Assembly (NCBI RefSeq): GCF_000350225.1
Contig: NW_005178942.1
Coordinates: 561,272-625,271, forward strand
Length of the DNA: 64,000 bases
Direction: 5' to 3'
From: Chondrus crispus
Taxonomy: Eukaryota; Rhodophyta; Florideophyceae; Gigartinales; Gigartinaceae
This document shows, one piece after another, positions 63,320 through 64,000 of the stretch. The notes under the pieces are model-generated. The model was not told the origin of the DNA, searched no databases, and saw nothing but the letters and a program-made list of their open reading frames with translations. How positions within the stretch are numbered: the first letter of the stretch is position 1; the number at the start of each line of letters is the position of its first letter. The position numbers and the translations under genes are program-made.

Positions 63320-64000
63320 TCAACCCAGAAAGTCGGCACACATCATGCTCCCGCTTTCATCATTGTCAGCATTCAGGTTCAGCACTTTGTTGAGTTCCCT
63401 CGCAGAATCCTCAAATTCACTGCGGTCAACTCCAATGTAGGTGGTCATGAGTTGCTCTACAGAGGTATTCATGACTTTCCCAAGAAGCCGCAGAAAGGCG
63501 TCCTCGTCAAGATCTCTGAAGAGCCTCTTGTCCCGGTACGCCGCCATCATCATCGTCCCATAACTGCTCCTTAGGGACATCATGGTGATGTGGTTGAGAT
63601 CCGGGAAATGGCACTTCAAAAAGTTCTTGAGGACCCGTGTGACCTGTGCCGTGCTGAGGAAATCACCATTTTCCGTGTGCATCAGCAGAGGCTTCGACGG
63701 ATCCTCACCTTCCTCGACCTCCGTTCTTTGGATTATGATTTTCCTCGTGACTTGTTGATGAAATTTCACAAACTTGAAGGCTGACTTGTGTACAAGGACG
63801 TTCGGAAAGTCAGCCTTCCTTTTCGTTTTTTCCACAGTGGTCCGCATTTCGAAGAAGTGCACCCTTGCAGCTTGTTCACTCATGTCGATCAGCTCATTCT
63901 CGTCAGGGCACTGAAGCGTAGTGTACACCTGCGGACGCTGACCGGCTGCTGAGAAAATGAGCATTAAGAGAAGGTTGATGGACCATTTTCTCATTAACTG
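63320..64000 (-). CDS. Tyrosine recombinase B, 5' end outside window
   Basis: The last 226 codons of a gene that runs off the right edge. It is homologous to recombinase A: AAGQRPQVYTTLQ with the box I Arg, MMSLRSSYGTMMMAAYRDKR with the box II Arg, and MNTSVEQLMTTYIGVD with the nucleophile Tyr. The usual catalytic His positions are again Met and Thr. The C-terminus is short after the Tyr, as expected. It lies beside the Uma2 gene and is read in the same direction, toward the modification-gene island. Confidence 0.85.
   Translation of the reverse strand, partial: QLMRKWSINLLLMLIFSAAGQRPQVYTTLQCPDENELIDMSEQAARVHFFEMRTTVEKTKRKADFPNVLVHKSAFKFVKFHQQVTRKIIIQRTEVEEGEDPSKPLLMHTENGDFLSTAQVTRVLKNFLKCHFPDLNHITMMSLRSSYGTMMMAAYRDKRLFRDLDEDAFLRLLGKVMNTSVEQLMTTYIGVDRSEFEDSARELNKVLNLNADNDESGSMMCADFLG

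Overview
The window is nuclear DNA from a eukaryote, probably an alga or another protist. Evidence for this is a decayed copy of cytosolic ribosomal protein eL33, remnants of Sel1-like repeats, SET, RING and PHD-like domains, TATA boxes ahead of several ATGs, and long G-rich telomere-like arrays. There are no Shine-Dalgarno-linked operons. The large genes are mostly intronless. I cannot name the species. No reverse transcriptase, capsid or envelope coding was seen.

Layout. 0-4.5 kb is a graveyard of short repeats holding broken pieces of two genes that exist in full further right (a ParB/2OG-oxygenase gene and a ParB-like gene). 4.5-32.7 kb is gene-poor. It holds an eL33 pseudogene, Sel1-repeat remains, several low-complexity possible exons, a tyrosine recombinase gene (19.1-20.9 kb), two related genes for acidic proteins with an RVxF-type motif (17.1-17.7 and 29.2-30.4 kb), three G-rich arrays, and an inverted ~190-bp repeat pair at 10.9 and 31.0 kb that brackets the recombinase and both acidic-protein genes. 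32.7-64 kb is a dense island: DNA methyltransferase-SET fusion A; a SAP-like/RING gene; ParB-PHD-2OG oxygenase A; a ParB-like gene; a divergent unknown gene; methyltransferase-SET fusion B; two small unknown genes; ParB-2OG oxygenase B; a Uma2-type nuclease-fold gene; and at the right edge a second tyrosine recombinase that runs off the window.

How the genes may work together (inference). The island pairs a DNA-base writer fused to a histone-writer-like SET domain with a possible DNA-base oxidiser carrying ParB-like and, in one copy, PHD-like modules. Each is present twice. The set lies next to a tyrosine recombinase and is punctuated by 138-bp palindromic repeats. A large recombinase-mobilised DNA element carrying its own chromatin- and DNA-modification kit is the simplest reading. 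The ends of such an element are not proven here.

Three island genes (methyltransferase-SET B, the 45.9 kb gene, the RING gene) each change reading frame once. Either they are decaying or the assembly has single-base errors.
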